Shown piece by piece: positions 1 to 10,105 of a stretch of 64,000 nucleotides of DNA. The stretch comes from Pseudomonas sp. ok272 (GTDB lineage: Bacteria; Pseudomonadota; Gammaproteobacteria; Pseudomonadales; Pseudomonadaceae), in NCBI RefSeq assembly GCF_900109995.1, contig NZ_FOCB01000006.1, positions 124,001 through 188,000 of the forward strand, given 5' to 3'. Within the stretch, counting starts at the first letter, position 1. Every line of letters begins with the position of its first letter. The notes under the pieces are model-generated. The model had not been told where the DNA came from and did not search any database. It worked only from the letters and a program-made list of their open reading frames with translations. The translations under genes were made by a program, and so were the position numbers.

Positions 1-890
1 AAGCCGTGGTGCTGCGCTTCGGCAAGTACTACGAAACCGTTGGCCCGGGTCTGAACATCTACTTCCCGCCGATCGACAAGAAGTACATGGAAAACGTCAC
101 GCGTGAGCGTGCGTACACCAAGCAGGGCCAGATGCTGACTGAAGACGAGAACATCGTCGAAGTGCCGCTGACCGTGCAGTACAAGATCAGCAACCTGCAG
201 GACTTCGTACTGAACGTCGACCAGCCGGAAGTCAGCCTGCAACAAGCGACCGACAGTGCCCTGCGCCATGTGGTGGGTTCTACCGCCATGGACCAGGTGC
301 TGACCGAAGGCCGTGAATTGATGGCCAGCGAAATCAAGGAACGCCTGCAACGCTTCCTCGACACCTATCGCACCGGTATCACCGTTACCCAGGTCAACGT
401 ACAGAACGCAGCCGCACCGCGTGAAGTCCAGGAAGCCTTCGATGACGTGATCCGTGCCCGTGAAGACGAGCAGCGCTCGCGCAACCAGGCTGAAACCTAC
501 GCCAACGGCGTCGTGCCGGAAGCGCGTGGTCAGGCCCAGCGCATCATTGAAGACGCCAACGGCTACCGTGACGAAACCGTCTCGCGTGCCAAGGGTGAGG
601 CAGACCGCTTCACCAAGCTGGTGGCCGAGTACCGCAAGGCACCTGAAGTTACCCGTCAGCGCCTGTACCTGGACACCATGCAGGAAGTCTTCAGCAACAC
701 CAGCAAGGTTCTCGTGACCGGCAACAAGAACGGCCAGAGCAATCTGCTGTACTTGCCGCTGGACAAGATGATCCAGAACAGTTCGGGCAGCAATGCGCCG
801 GTCACCAGCTCGGCTGCATCCGGTAACAACACGGACACTGCGCCGCACGTCACTGATCAGCCGCAAACGCGCACAAGGGAGACCCGCTGA
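1..890 (+). CDS. hflK: HflK, membrane protease regulator (3' part; 5' end outside window)
   Basis: This is the C-terminal ~296 codons of HflK, a stomatin/prohibitin/flotillin-family (SPFH) protein. With HflC it forms the periplasm-facing complex that holds and modulates the FtsH protease. The reading frame is open from the first base, so the N-terminal membrane anchor lies upstream of the window. Visible are the SPFH core (VVLRFGKYYETVGPGLN onward), the alanine/glutamate/arginine-rich coiled-coil stretch (NQAETYANGVVPEARGQAQ), and a low-complexity Ser/Asn/Thr-rich tail. The stop codon overlaps the start of hflC (TGATG), which indicates translational coupling and the usual hflKC operon. Confidence 0.95.
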   Translation, partial: AVVLRFGKYYETVGPGLNIYFPPIDKKYMENVTRERAYTKQGQMLTEDENIVEVPLTVQYKISNLQDFVLNVDQPEVSLQQATDSALRHVVGSTAMDQVLTEGRELMASEIKERLQRFLDTYRTGITVTQVNVQNAAAPREVQEAFDDVIRAREDEQRSRNQAETYANGVVPEARGQAQRIIEDANGYRDETVSRAKGEADRFTKLVAEYRKAPEVTRQRLYLDTMQEVFSNTSKVLVTGNKNGQSNLLYLPLDKMIQNSSGSNAPVTSSAASGNNTDTAPHVTDQPQTRTRETR

Positions 891-1759
891 TGAGCAATAA
901 ATCGCTGATCGCCCTGATTGTTGGCGTCGTTGTCGTACTGGTTGGCTGGAACTGCTTCTACATCGTGGCTCAGACCGAGCGTGCGGTGTTGCTGCAATTC
1001 GGTCGTGTGGTTCAGGCAGATGTTCAGCCAGGCCTGCATGTGAAAGTGCCTTACGTTAACCAGGTGCGTAAGTTCGACGCACGCCTGATGACGTTGGATG
1101 CACCGACACAGCGCTTCCTGACGCTGGAAAAGAAAGCCGTGATGGTCGATGCCTTCGCCAAGTGGCGCGTGAAAGATGCCGAGCGCTTCTACACCGCAAC
1201 CTCCGGCCTCAAGCAGATTGCTGACGAGCGTCTTGCACGTCGTCTGGAATCGGGCCTGCGTGACCAGTTTGGTAAGCGCACCCTGCACGAGGTGGTTTCC
1301 GGTGAGCGTGATGCGTTGATGGCGGATATCACCGCGTCGCTGAACGCGATGGCAGAAAAAGAGCTGGGCATCGAAGTGGTCGATGTCCGGGTCAAGGCCA
1401 TCGACTTGCCGAAGGAAGTGAACCGCAGCGTGTTCGAGCGGATGAGCACCGAGCGTGAGCGTGAGGCTCGTGAGCACCGCGCCAAGGGTAACGAGCTGGC
1501 AGAAGGCATTCGTGCCGATGCCGATCGTCAGCGCCGCGTGCTGTTGGCTGAAGCCTATCGTGAATCTGAAGAGGTTCGCGGTGATGGTGATGCCCAGGCC
1601 GCAGCGATCTATGCCAAGGCCTACGGTCAAGACCAGGAGTTCTACGGGTTCTACCGTAGCCTGCGTGCCTACCGTGAAAGCTTCGCGAACAAATCCGACG
1701 TATTGGTCCTAGACCCAAGCAGCGACTTCTTCCGTTACCTGGAAAAGTCCAAGCCTTGA
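890..1759 (+). CDS. hflC: HflC, membrane protease regulator
   Basis: A 289-residue SPFH protein that partners HflK around FtsH. An N-terminal membrane segment (about residues 5-25, IALIVGVVVVLVGWNCFYIV) is followed by the SPFH domain (QTERAVLLQFGRV). A charged helical region (STEREREAREHRAKGNELAE) leads to the C-terminal motif GFYRSLRAYRESF that is typical of HflC. The length is normal for the family. The start ATG overlaps the hflK stop. A strong intrinsic terminator lies about 90 bp downstream. The small DUF2065 gene that follows hflC in some other gammaproteobacteria is not visible here. Confidence 0.95.
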   Translation: MSNKSLIALIVGVVVVLVGWNCFYIVAQTERAVLLQFGRVVQADVQPGLHVKVPYVNQVRKFDARLMTLDAPTQRFLTLEKKAVMVDAFAKWRVKDAERFYTATSGLKQIADERLARRLESGLRDQFGKRTLHEVVSGERDALMADITASLNAMAEKELGIEVVDVRVKAIDLPKEVNRSVFERMSTEREREAREHRAKGNELAEGIRADADRQRRVLLAEAYRESEEVRGDGDAQAAAIYAKAYGQDQEFYGFYRSLRAYRESFANKSDVLVLDPSSDFFRYLEKSKP

Positions 1760-1844
1760 TCCAACACTGATCCCTGGGACCCCCGCCTGGCAGCTAAAAC
1801 CTCTGGCGGGGTGATCCTTTGGGAAAACGTGTGTATGATGCGGC

Positions 1845-1868
1845 AGCCGGGAAATTCCCGGCTTTTTT
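1845..1868 (+). terminator. Rho-independent terminator after hflC
   Basis: A 9-bp perfect stem (AGCCGGGAA / TTCCCGGCT) is followed by six T residues. It lies about 85 bp after the hflC stop and should end the hflKC transcript before hisZ. The rest of the 317-bp hflC-hisZ gap (1760-2076) contains no gene I can support. Confidence 0.85.
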
Positions 1869-2076
1869 GCGTCTGCACGTTTGATTGCGCGGGCTGATGC
1901 AAGATATCGGGTTGAACGACTCGACAGGTTTTTCGAGGGAAATGTTTGGCGAGGCCGGAATCAGGCCAATCGCCGCGTCGCTCTTGGGCGCGACTTATGC
2001 GTATGAGTCAGACATTTTCTGCTTCACTCAAGGCCGGCTAGACGGTTGGTCGCCCGGATCATAGGGGAATGGCGTA

Positions 2077-3264
2077 ATGGCAACGGTAGACCGCTGGCTG
2101 CTGCCAGATGGCATCGAAGAAGTACTGCCACCAGAGGCGGCGCGCATTGAAGTGGCGCGCCGTCAGGTGTTGGATCTGTTCCAGAGCTGGGGTTACGAGT
2201 TTGTCGTGACTCCCCATATCGAGTACCTGGAATCCCTGCTGACCGGCGCGGGCCAGGACCTGGATCTGCGCACCTTCAAGGTGATCGACCCGCAAACGGG
2301 CCGGCAGATGGGGTTCCGTGCCGACATCACGCCGCAAGTGGCGCGCATCGACGCGCATACCCTGCGTCGCGAAGGTCCGAGCCGCCTGTGCTACGCCGGC
2401 AGCGTGCTGCATGCGCAGCCGCGGGCCTTGTCGTCCTCACGCAGCCCGATCCAGTTGGGTGCCGAGTTGTACGGCGACGCCAGCCCGAGCAGCGATGTCG
2501 AAGTGATTAGCCTGATGCTGGCTATGCTGCAACTGGCGGATGTGCCGGATGTGCACATGGACCTCGGTCATGTAGGCATCTACCGTGGCTTGGCGCGCGC
2601 CGCCGGGTTGTCCGGTGAGGTCGAGCAGCAGTTGTTCGACGCCCTGCAGCGCAAGGCCATAGACGAAGTCATTACCTTGACCGAAGGCTTGCCTGCCGAG
2701 TTGTCGGGCATGTTGCGGGCGTTGGTCGACCTGTGTGGCGGTCGCGAAGTGCTGACTGCTGCCCGTGTTCGCCTGGCCAATGCGCCGGCGCCGGTGTTGG
2801 CGGCGCTGGACGACTTGCTGGCGATTGCCGAGCGTCTGTCGGTGCGTTTCCCGCAGCTGCCGCTGTACTTCGACCTGGGCGAGTTGCGCGGCTATCACTA
2901 CCACACCGGCGTGGTGTTCGCGGTGTTTGTACCGGGCGTTGGCCAGTCCATCGCCCAGGGCGGTCGCTATGACGATATCGGCGCCGACTTCGGTCGCGCC
3001 CGTCCGGCGACTGGCTTCTCCACCGATTTGAAAACCCTGGTGACCCTGGGGCGTGCTGAGATCGAGCTACCGTCTGGCGGTATCTGGATGCCTGACAGTA
3101 CGGATGCGGCACTCTGGCAGCAGGTTTGCCAGTTGCGCAGTGAGGGTCAGCGTGTCGTCCAGGCATTGCCTGGGCAACCATTGGCCGCCGCCCGTGATGC
3201 GGACTGCGACCGGCAATTGATTCAGCAGAACGGGCTTTGGCAAGTATTGCCGCTGGCTTCTTGA
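2077..3264 (+). CDS. hisZ: HisZ, ATP phosphoribosyltransferase regulatory subunit
   Basis: A 395-residue class II histidyl-tRNA-synthetase paralogue. It cannot charge tRNA; it activates the short-form HisG in the first step of histidine synthesis. The N-terminus [21 protein letters not shown], the motif-2-like segment [17 protein letters not shown] and the motif-3-like region ([20 protein letters not shown]) match HisZ. The C-terminal anticodon-binding domain of true HisRS is short or absent. It sits directly before purA, an arrangement I recall from other Pseudomonas. Start chosen at the ATG preceded by AGGGGAATGGCGTA. Confidence 0.93.
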   Translation: MATVDRWLLPDGIEEVLPPEAARIEVARRQVLDLFQSWGYEFVVTPHIEYLESLLTGAGQDLDLRTFKVIDPQTGRQMGFRADITPQVARIDAHTLRREGPSRLCYAGSVLHAQPRALSSSRSPIQLGAELYGDASPSSDVEVISLMLAMLQLADVPDVHMDLGHVGIYRGLARAAGLSGEVEQQLFDALQRKAIDEVITLTEGLPAELSGMLRALVDLCGGREVLTAARVRLANAPAPVLAALDDLLAIAERLSVRFPQLPLYFDLGELRGYHYHTGVVFAVFVPGVGQSIAQGGRYDDIGADFGRARPATGFSTDLKTLVTLGRAEIELPSGGIWMPDSTDAALWQQVCQLRSEGQRVVQALPGQPLAAARDADCDRQLIQQNGLWQVLPLAS

Positions 3265-4608
<1,344 letters not shown>

Positions 4609-4623
4609 CCCGCTGTTGATGTA

Positions 4624-4658
4624 AAAACGAAGGGCCCTTGATAGGGCCCTTTGTCGTT
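4624..4658 (+). terminator. Terminator after purA
   Basis: An extended dyad AAACGAAGGGCCCT..AGGGCCCTTTGTCGTTT lies 15 bp past the purA stop. The stem is interrupted near its base and flanked by A- and T-rich arms, so it could work in both directions. Confidence 0.8.
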
Positions 4659-4745
4659 TCTGCCTGCTGAACGGCACGACCCTTGCTGTGGATTCTGCTT
4701 CTAGAGTGCCATCAATTTAATGGCGTCAAAGTAGAGGGATTTACA

Positions 4746-6680
4746 GTGTCAGCCGTTCTTTCACTGTTACAAAGTCGTTTACTGCGGCCGGTGTTCGTTA
4801 CCCTTGGTATCGCCCTTTTGGTGCAAGTGCTCGTGGCGGTTGCCCTGACACGAAGCACGGTGACGGCATTGGAGGCGGATCTGGGCGTTCGCCTGGGTGT
4901 CGACAGCCAGAAACTCTCCAGCGAACTGGAGCAGGCCGAGCGCGAAGTCACCTCCAGCCTCGATAGCCTGTCGACCAGTACTCGCCAGCGCTTGACGGCC
5001 GGTTTGTCCTCGCGGCTTGAGGAAGAGCAGGCGCAACTGCGTGAGGCCCTGGAAAAAAACCTCAAGGATTCGGCCGGTGACATGGCACAGCTCCTGGCGT
5101 CCGTCGCGCCGCGTGCCATGTGGGATAACGACGTTCCGGCCTTGTCCGAGTTCGCCCGGCGTGCCCAGCGCAATCCCAGCGTGTTGTTCGTGGTGTATGA
5201 CGATGCCACTGGACAGCACCTGACCCGCTACCTGAACCGGGAAAACCCGATCAACCGGGCCCTGCTGGAAAAGGGCCAGGGCGAGCGGGCGCTGGACAAG
5301 GTACTGGATGCGGCGAAGAACGACCCGTCGGTGTATTACGTCGAGGCCTCGATCAACCCCAATGGCGTGGAAATCGGCAAAGTCCTGATGGGCGTCTCCA
5401 CGGCGTCGGTCGAAGCGGACTTGCTGGCGCTCGACAAGCGCTTCTCAGGGTTGATCGCCAGCAGCGACCAATTGGTGGGCGACAGCCTCAAGGGGGCGGC
5501 AGCGGACAGCTCGACCGCCATGCGCTCGCGCCTGCAGTCGGCCCAGTCCACGGCCGGTGAAATGAAGGCCAATACCGCCAGCACCGTGCAGGAGGCTGCC
5601 GCTACCTTGCGCTGGAGAATTGGCCTGGCGTTGGCCCTGGTGGGCTGTGGGGTGTTGCTGCTGCTAGCGGTGGTGCTTGGGCGGCGGGTGGTGACGCGCT
5701 TGAAGCTGTTGATCGTGGCCATGGACGATCTGGCCGCGGGCGAGGGCGACTTGACCAAGCGCGTGCAGATCAACAGCAATGACGAGATCGGCGATATGGC
5801 ATCGGCCGTCAATCGCTTTGTGGATAAGTTGCAGCCCATCGTTCGTGAGGCCGGGGATGTGGCCCAGCGCACCGGCGTGGAAATCGGCGCCATGACCCAG
5901 CGTAATGCGGGTGCCGATGCGGCTGCGGCGTCCCAGCGTGATGAGGTGGCGCAGAGCCTGCAAGCGTTGTCGCAGATGGCTGATGAGGCCCAGGCCGAGA
6001 GCCAGGCGATGCAGGCAGCGTTGCAGCAGGTCGTGGATATTCGCCAGGCCACCGATGAAAACACCCGCACCTCGGCCCAGGTCGGTAACTTGATCGAGGC
6101 GTTGGCTGGCCAGGTTGCGACCGGGGCCAAGGTCATTGAGCGCCTGGCGCAACAGAGCGAGCAGATTGAAGTGGTGTTGGAGGTGATCCACGGGATTGCT
6201 GAGCAAACCAACCTGCTGGCCCTGAACGCCGCCATCGAGGCCGCGCGAGCTGGTGAAACCGGGCGTGGCTTTGCCGTGGTGGCTGACGAAGTGCGAGCGC
6301 TGGCGAGCAAGACCCAGCGCTCGACCGGTGACATCCAGGCTCATATCGGTGCCTTGCAGCAGGGCGCCCGCGAAGCGGTGTCCGTGATTGGCCAGGCGGG
6401 ACGCCAGGCCAGCGAGGGGTTGCTGGTGTTGCGCGACAGTGCGCGCCTGCAGCAGTCGGTGCAGTCGTCGGTCGAGCAGGTGCATGCGGCAATCGGCCTG
6501 GCGACTCAGGCTGCAGCGCATCAGGCCAAGGGGGCGCAGGCGGTGCGTGGGCGGGTGGAGACCATTCATGCGCAGGCTGAGAAAGCCGCGCAAGCCGTGG
6601 TGCAGACCACGGCCAGTGGCAAGGTGCTGGATGGGTTGGCGGCGCAGTTGAAGGCGAGCCTGGGGCAGTTCAGGGCTTGA
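4746..6680 (+). CDS. Methyl-accepting chemotaxis protein
   Basis: A 644-residue transmembrane chemoreceptor. The first membrane helix is at about residues 13-36 and is followed by a ~250-residue periplasmic sensor region of unidentified class. The second helix is at about 288-314, then a HAMP linker, then the cytoplasmic signalling domain. That domain carries the near-invariant hairpin tip [19 protein letters not shown], followed by [15 protein letters not shown] (about residues 485-520). It should signal to CheA/CheW; the ligand cannot be read from sequence. A GTG start with AGAGGGA upstream was preferred over the longer ATG frame, whose first 21 residues look untranslated. There are no chemotaxis neighbours. 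Confidence 0.92.
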   Translation: MSAVLSLLQSRLLRPVFVTLGIALLVQVLVAVALTRSTVTALEADLGVRLGVDSQKLSSELEQAEREVTSSLDSLSTSTRQRLTAGLSSRLEEEQAQLREALEKNLKDSAGDMAQLLASVAPRAMWDNDVPALSEFARRAQRNPSVLFVVYDDATGQHLTRYLNRENPINRALLEKGQGERALDKVLDAAKNDPSVYYVEASINPNGVEIGKVLMGVSTASVEADLLALDKRFSGLIASSDQLVGDSLKGAAADSSTAMRSRLQSAQSTAGEMKANTASTVQEAAATLRWRIGLALALVGCGVLLLLAVVLGRRVVTRLKLLIVAMDDLAAGEGDLTKRVQINSNDEIGDMASAVNRFVDKLQPIVREAGDVAQRTGVEIGAMTQRNAGADAAAASQRDEVAQSLQALSQMADEAQAESQAMQAALQQVVDIRQATDENTRTSAQVGNLIEALAGQVATGAKVIERLAQQSEQIEVVLEVIHGIAEQTNLLALNAAIEAARAGETGRGFAVVADEVRALASKTQRSTGDIQAHIGALQQGAREAVSVIGQAGRQASEGLLVLRDSARLQQSVQSSVEQVHAAIGLATQAAAHQAKGAQAVRGRVETIHAQAEKAAQAVVQTTASGKVLDGLAAQLKASLGQFRA

Positions 6681-6699
6681 TGTCGCCTGGGTAGGCCGC

Positions 6700-6770
6700 T
6701 TCGCCGGCAAGCCGGTCTCGCTCCCGCAGGGGCGTGTATTACGCGTAGGAGCGAGGCTTGCCCGCGAACA
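6700..6770. repeat. REPIN (inverted REP pair)
   Basis: Two inverted copies of the Pseudomonas REP core (CGCCGGCAAGCCGGTCTCGC and GGAGCGAGGCTTGCCCGCGA) lie between the convergent chemoreceptor and iron-permease genes. Confidence 0.85.
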
Positions 6771-6773
6771 GCT

Positions 6774-8339
6774 TCAGCGACTCAGGTACATCCGGGTGGT
6801 CAGCAGATACACCGGCAACCCCGACACCAGAATCAACAACGCCGCATAGGGCGCCGCTGCTGCGAACTCGACATTCGCGGTATGCGCCCACACCTCGGTT
6901 GCCAGGGTGTTGAGCCCGGTCGGGCTGAGCAGCAAGGTCGCCGTCAGCTCCTTCATCGCATCCAGGAACACCAGGGCAAAGGCGGCGCCCAACGCCGGGA
7001 AGATGATCGGCAGTGTCACTCGCACAAAGGCGCTGAATGACGAGGCACCAAGGGTGCGGGCGGCCTCCTCCAGTTGCGGTGCGGCCTTGTTCAGTGCGGT
7101 GCGAATCGGCGCCTGGGCCAGTGGCAGGAACAGCAGCGCATAGGCGATCAGCAGCAGTCCCGAGGTCTGGTACAGCACGGGCACATAGTGCAGGGCGAAA
7201 TACACCAGGGTCAGCGCAATCACCAATCCAGGCAGAGCATGCAGCAAGTACGGCAGGCGTTCGGCCCACAGCGCCAGGCGGCCCTTGTAGCGCACCACCA
7301 GCAGGCCGACCGGTACCGCCAGCACCAGGCACAGCGCCGCGCCGCCCAGGGACAACGCCAGCGAAGACAGCAGGGCTTCGCTGATTGCGGCCACCGGAAA
7401 GGCTGCCGAGGAGCCGACCGCCAGCCAGTACGCCAGCATCCCCAGGGGAATGCCGCTGCCGATGATCGCCAGCGCCAGGCAATAAAGCTGGCCTAGGCCG
7501 GCCCAGGCGCCCAGCCGGACCTGTTCCGCCCGGCGGGCGGCGCCCTGGCCGATGCGGACGTGGCGGCCTTTGCCGCGCACGCGTAACTCAAGCCACAGCA
7601 GCATCAGGCACAGCGCCAGCAGCACGGCCGAGAGCATGGCGGCGTTGGCGTTACTGAACTCCAGCTCGAACTGTTGATAGATCGCAGTGGTGAAGGTTTG
7701 CAGGCCGATGATCGACAGTGCGCCGAACTCCACCAGCATGTGCAAGGCAATCAACAGGGCGCCGGCCAGCAGCGAGGGCCAGAGCAAGGGCAGGGTGATC
7801 TTGAAGAACACGCCCCAACGGTTTAGCCCCAGGGTGCGGGCCGATTCCTCCAGGGAGGGATCAAGGTTGCGCAGCGTCGCGGCCACCGGCAGGAACACCA
7901 GCGGGTATTTGGACAGGGTCATCACCAGGATCGCCCCGCCCAGGCCTTCGAAACTGGCGCTAAGGGATACCCAGGTGAAGCTGCTGACAAACGCCGGGAC
8001 GGCGAACGGCAGGCACAGGATCACGCCCCACAAGCGCCGGCCGGGCAGGTTGCTGCGTTCCAGCAACCAGGCCAGCGACAGGCCGATCACCGCGCAGGCG
8101 GCCGTGACCCCGAACATCAGTAGCAGGGTATTGCGCAGCAGGCCGAATACGTAGGGCCGCCACAACAAATGCACGGCTTCGGCCCAGCCTGCCTGCCAGG
8201 CCTTGAGTCCCACGTAGAGCAGGGGCAATACGCTCAGACCGACCAGCAACAGCACCGGCAATAGCAGCCAGATCGATGGCCGTTTGCGCCCCGGGACGTA
8301 GCCTGCCGATGAGGCAGTGGCGGGCAGGGTGGCGTTCAT
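6774..8339 (-). CDS. Ferric iron ABC transporter, permease (FbpB/HitB type)
   Basis: A 521-residue inner-membrane permease with two fused binding-protein-dependent transport domains, about 12 hydrophobic helices in all. Each half carries an EAA-type loop (SLEESARTLGLNRWGVFFKITLPL and QLEEAARTLGASSFSAFVRVTLPI, shown here only in part as motifs). This fused layout is typical of FbpB/SfuB/HitB ferric-iron importers. Its ATG overlaps the stop of the upstream binding-protein gene by one base, so the two are coupled. No ATPase gene is next to them; it must be elsewhere or shared. Confidence 0.9.
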   Translation of the reverse strand: MNATLPATASSAGYVPGRKRPSIWLLLPVLLLVGLSVLPLLYVGLKAWQAGWAEAVHLLWRPYVFGLLRNTLLLMFGVTAACAVIGLSLAWLLERSNLPGRRLWGVILCLPFAVPAFVSSFTWVSLSASFEGLGGAILVMTLSKYPLVFLPVAATLRNLDPSLEESARTLGLNRWGVFFKITLPLLWPSLLAGALLIALHMLVEFGALSIIGLQTFTTAIYQQFELEFSNANAAMLSAVLLALCLMLLWLELRVRGKGRHVRIGQGAARRAEQVRLGAWAGLGQLYCLALAIIGSGIPLGMLAYWLAVGSSAAFPVAAISEALLSSLALSLGGAALCLVLAVPVGLLVVRYKGRLALWAERLPYLLHALPGLVIALTLVYFALHYVPVLYQTSGLLLIAYALLFLPLAQAPIRTALNKAAPQLEEAARTLGASSFSAFVRVTLPIIFPALGAAFALVFLDAMKELTATLLLSPTGLNTLATEVWAHTANVEFAAAAPYAALLILVSGLPVYLLTTRMYLSR

Positions 8340-9349
8340 CAGTTCAGGCCAACTTCACGTTCCAGCTCCAGTGCTTCTTCGGCGTTGCCAAGGTCGGCCG
8401 GCGTCACGTTTGGCGCCTGCAGCTCGCTGAACGGCTTGAGCCCGCGATTCGACGCCATGCCTGTGTGCAGTGGGTACTCGGCGGTGGTCTGGGTGATCAG
8501 GCGCTGGCCTTCTTCGCTGGCCATGTAGGCGAGCAATTGCTGGGCTTCTTTTGGGTGCTTGCTGGATTTGAGCACGGCGGCACTGGACACGGTAATCAGG
8601 CCGCCGACGTCGCCGCCGGTGAAGTAATAGAGCTTGGAATCAAGCTGGCCCTTTTCCCGCTGCAGGGCGAACCAGTAGTAGTTGTTGACCAGCACGGTGG
8701 CGACTTCGCCGTTCTCCACGGCTTTGAGGGCGACCATGTTGTTGCTGTAGGTCTTGCCGAAGGCGCGCAGGCCGGTCAGCCATTCCTCGGCGGCGTCCCG
8801 GCCGTGGACTTTGATGATTGCCACGGCTTGTTCCTGGAAGGCGCCGCTGGTGGGGACGAAGCCGACCTTGCCTTGCCATGTGGGGTCGGCGAAGTCCATC
8901 ACTGACGTGGGCAGGTCTTTCTCATCGACCAGCTTTGGGTTGTAGGCCACGACGCGAACCCGGGCGGTGACGCCGATCCAGGTGCCGTTGCCGGCTACGT
9001 ATTCCTTGGGCAGTACGGCGAGGGTCGCGTCATCGGTCTTGGCCAGCAGGCCTTGTTCGCCCAGTTTGTTCAGGGGCGGGGATTCTTCGGTGTAGATCAC
9101 GTCGGCAGGGGAGCGCTCGCCTTCTTCGACGATTTGGCTGGCAAGCTGGTTGCTGCTGCCTTTGCGCACGTTGACGCGAATTCCGGTCTTGGCTTCGAAC
9201 GCTTTGGCGACCGCATCGCCGACTTCCTTGTGCTGACCGTTGTAGAGCGTCAGGGACACGGCGTCGGCCGCGTGGGTGAGCGGCGTGGCAAGTGCCAGGC
9301 CAAGCAGGGTGAAGGTCAGGCCACGGCGCAGGGTATTTCGAAACATCAT
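8339..9349 (-). CDS. Ferric iron ABC transporter, periplasmic binding protein (FbpA/HitA type)
   Basis: A 336-residue secreted binding protein. A signal peptide (RRGLTFTLLGLALATPLTHA, cleavage near residue 27) precedes ADAVSLTLYNGQHKEVGDAV, the usual start of a mature FbpA-like protein. The C-terminal half contains NNYYWFALQREKG, which includes the adjacent tyrosines that bind Fe(III) in this family, and YFTGGDVGGLITVSSAAVL. It delivers periplasmic ferric iron to the permease encoded next. A candidate Fur box lies 38-59 bp upstream, consistent with iron repression. Confidence 0.92.
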   Translation of the reverse strand: MMFRNTLRRGLTFTLLGLALATPLTHAADAVSLTLYNGQHKEVGDAVAKAFEAKTGIRVNVRKGSSNQLASQIVEEGERSPADVIYTEESPPLNKLGEQGLLAKTDDATLAVLPKEYVAGNGTWIGVTARVRVVAYNPKLVDEKDLPTSVMDFADPTWQGKVGFVPTSGAFQEQAVAIIKVHGRDAAEEWLTGLRAFGKTYSNNMVALKAVENGEVATVLVNNYYWFALQREKGQLDSKLYYFTGGDVGGLITVSSAAVLKSSKHPKEAQQLLAYMASEEGQRLITQTTAEYPLHTGMASNRGLKPFSELQAPNVTPADLGNAEEALELEREVGLN

Positions 9350-9386
9350 TGACGGGGTTCCTCACGGTCGCATTGCAAAATCTTGC

Positions 9387-9408
9387 AACAATGATAAACG
9401 ATATTGTT
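9387..9408 (-). promoter_or_regulatory. Candidate Fur box
   Basis: The sequence AACAATGATAAACGATATTG and its next two bases form an inverted repeat (AACAAT/ATTGTT arms). The central 19 bp match the classical Fur consensus GATAATGATAATCATTATC at about 13 of 19 positions. It lies just upstream of the iron-binding-protein gene. The match was aligned by eye; no binding evidence is available. Confidence 0.65.
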
Positions 9409-9484
9409 TCTCAAGTGCGCCTTGCGAGGTAGTTCGGAGTTTGCTAGAGGGGTGAGTCCATAGGTTTTTAACGGGCAGAAACAC

Positions 9485-9508
9485 AAAAACCCGCTTTCGC
9501 GGGTTTTT
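9485..9508 (-). terminator. Terminator of first tRNA-Leu
   Basis: The stem ACCCGC/GCGGGT with a TTTC loop is flanked by A5 and T5, 34 bp past the tRNA 3' end on the minus strand. An identical hairpin follows the second tRNA-Leu. Confidence 0.85.
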
Positions 9509-9541
9509 GTGAGACTCAAGGCCAAGACCTTGAGTTTTAAT

Positions 9542-9628
9542 TGGTGCCCAGAAGAAGACTCGAACTTCCACGACCTTGCGGTCACCAGCACCTGAAGCTG
9601 GCGTGTCTACCAATTTCACCATCTGGGC
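9542..9628 (-). tRNA. tRNA-Leu (anticodon CAG), copy 1
   Basis: An 87-nt tRNA with a long variable arm. The acceptor stem GCCCAGA pairs with TCTGGGC, and CCA is encoded at the 3' end. The anticodon arm CCAGC-TTCAGGT-GCTGG gives anticodon CAG (reads CUG). The TTCGAGT T-loop is present. The sequence is identical over its whole length to the copy at 9794-9880. It has its own promoter and terminator. Confidence 0.97.
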
Positions 9629-9662
9629 AGTATCAGCAACGTTGCCGCTGTTGATGTGGCGC

Positions 9663-9691
9663 ACTATACGGATCGTCTTTTGATCTGTAAA
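9663..9691 (-). promoter_or_regulatory. Sigma-70 promoter of tRNA-Leu copy 1
   Basis: On the minus strand, TTTACA (-35), a 17-bp spacer and TATAGT (-10) lie 35 bp before the tRNA 5' end. The same arrangement precedes the second copy. Confidence 0.8.
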
Positions 9692-9730
9692 CCCCTGATT
9701 TAGTTTTAATAAATCAAACGCTTAGAATGC

Positions 9731-9755
9731 AAAAACCCGCTTTCGCGGGTTTTTG
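9731..9755 (-). terminator. Terminator of second tRNA-Leu
   Basis: The same hairpin as at 9485-9508 (ACCCGC/GCGGGT with A5 and T5 arms). It ends transcription from the second tRNA before the promoter of the first. Confidence 0.85.
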
Positions 9756-9793
9756 TGTGAGTCCTGAAATTGTACTAATCTCAAGCTCTGAAT

Positions 9794-9880
9794 TGGTGCC
9801 CAGAAGAAGACTCGAACTTCCACGACCTTGCGGTCACCAGCACCTGAAGCTGGCGTGTCTACCAATTTCACCATCTGGGC
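9794..9880 (-). tRNA. tRNA-Leu (anticodon CAG), copy 2
   Basis: Identical to the copy at 9542-9628: 87 nt, long variable arm, CAG anticodon, encoded CCA. The flanks are similar but diverged. The duplication therefore covers promoter, tRNA and terminator, and selection has kept the tRNA parts uniform. Confidence 0.97.
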
Positions 9881-9915
9881 AACATCGGCAACGTTGTGCG
9901 TCGTCGATGGCGCGC

Positions 9916-9944
9916 ACTATACGGAGCGTCTTTTTAACTGTAAA
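9916..9944 (-). promoter_or_regulatory. Sigma-70 promoter of tRNA-Leu copy 2
   Basis: On the minus strand, TTTACA, a 17-bp spacer and TATAGT lie 35 bp before the tRNA 5' end. The layout is the same as for copy 1. Beyond it, 9945-10105 holds no gene I can support; rnr transcription must start there or nearby. Confidence 0.8.
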
Positions 9945-10105
9945 CCCCTGGTATCAAAAAAACCTGGAAAATTTCGCGAGTGGTGCCGAGCGGCATCTTT
10001 AATAGGGCTGGAAAGGGCATTTAGGGGCATTGGCTACCTGAAATTTCCCGTTTCATTACGCCTATGCCAAACTAACCCGCATATAGACAAGGTGAAAACT
10101 CTCTA

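Noticed and set aside
9485..9944. Genomic island or prophage integrated at tRNA-Leu
   Set aside because: No integrase, no att-like partial tRNA copy and no foreign genes. Core genes lie on both sides.
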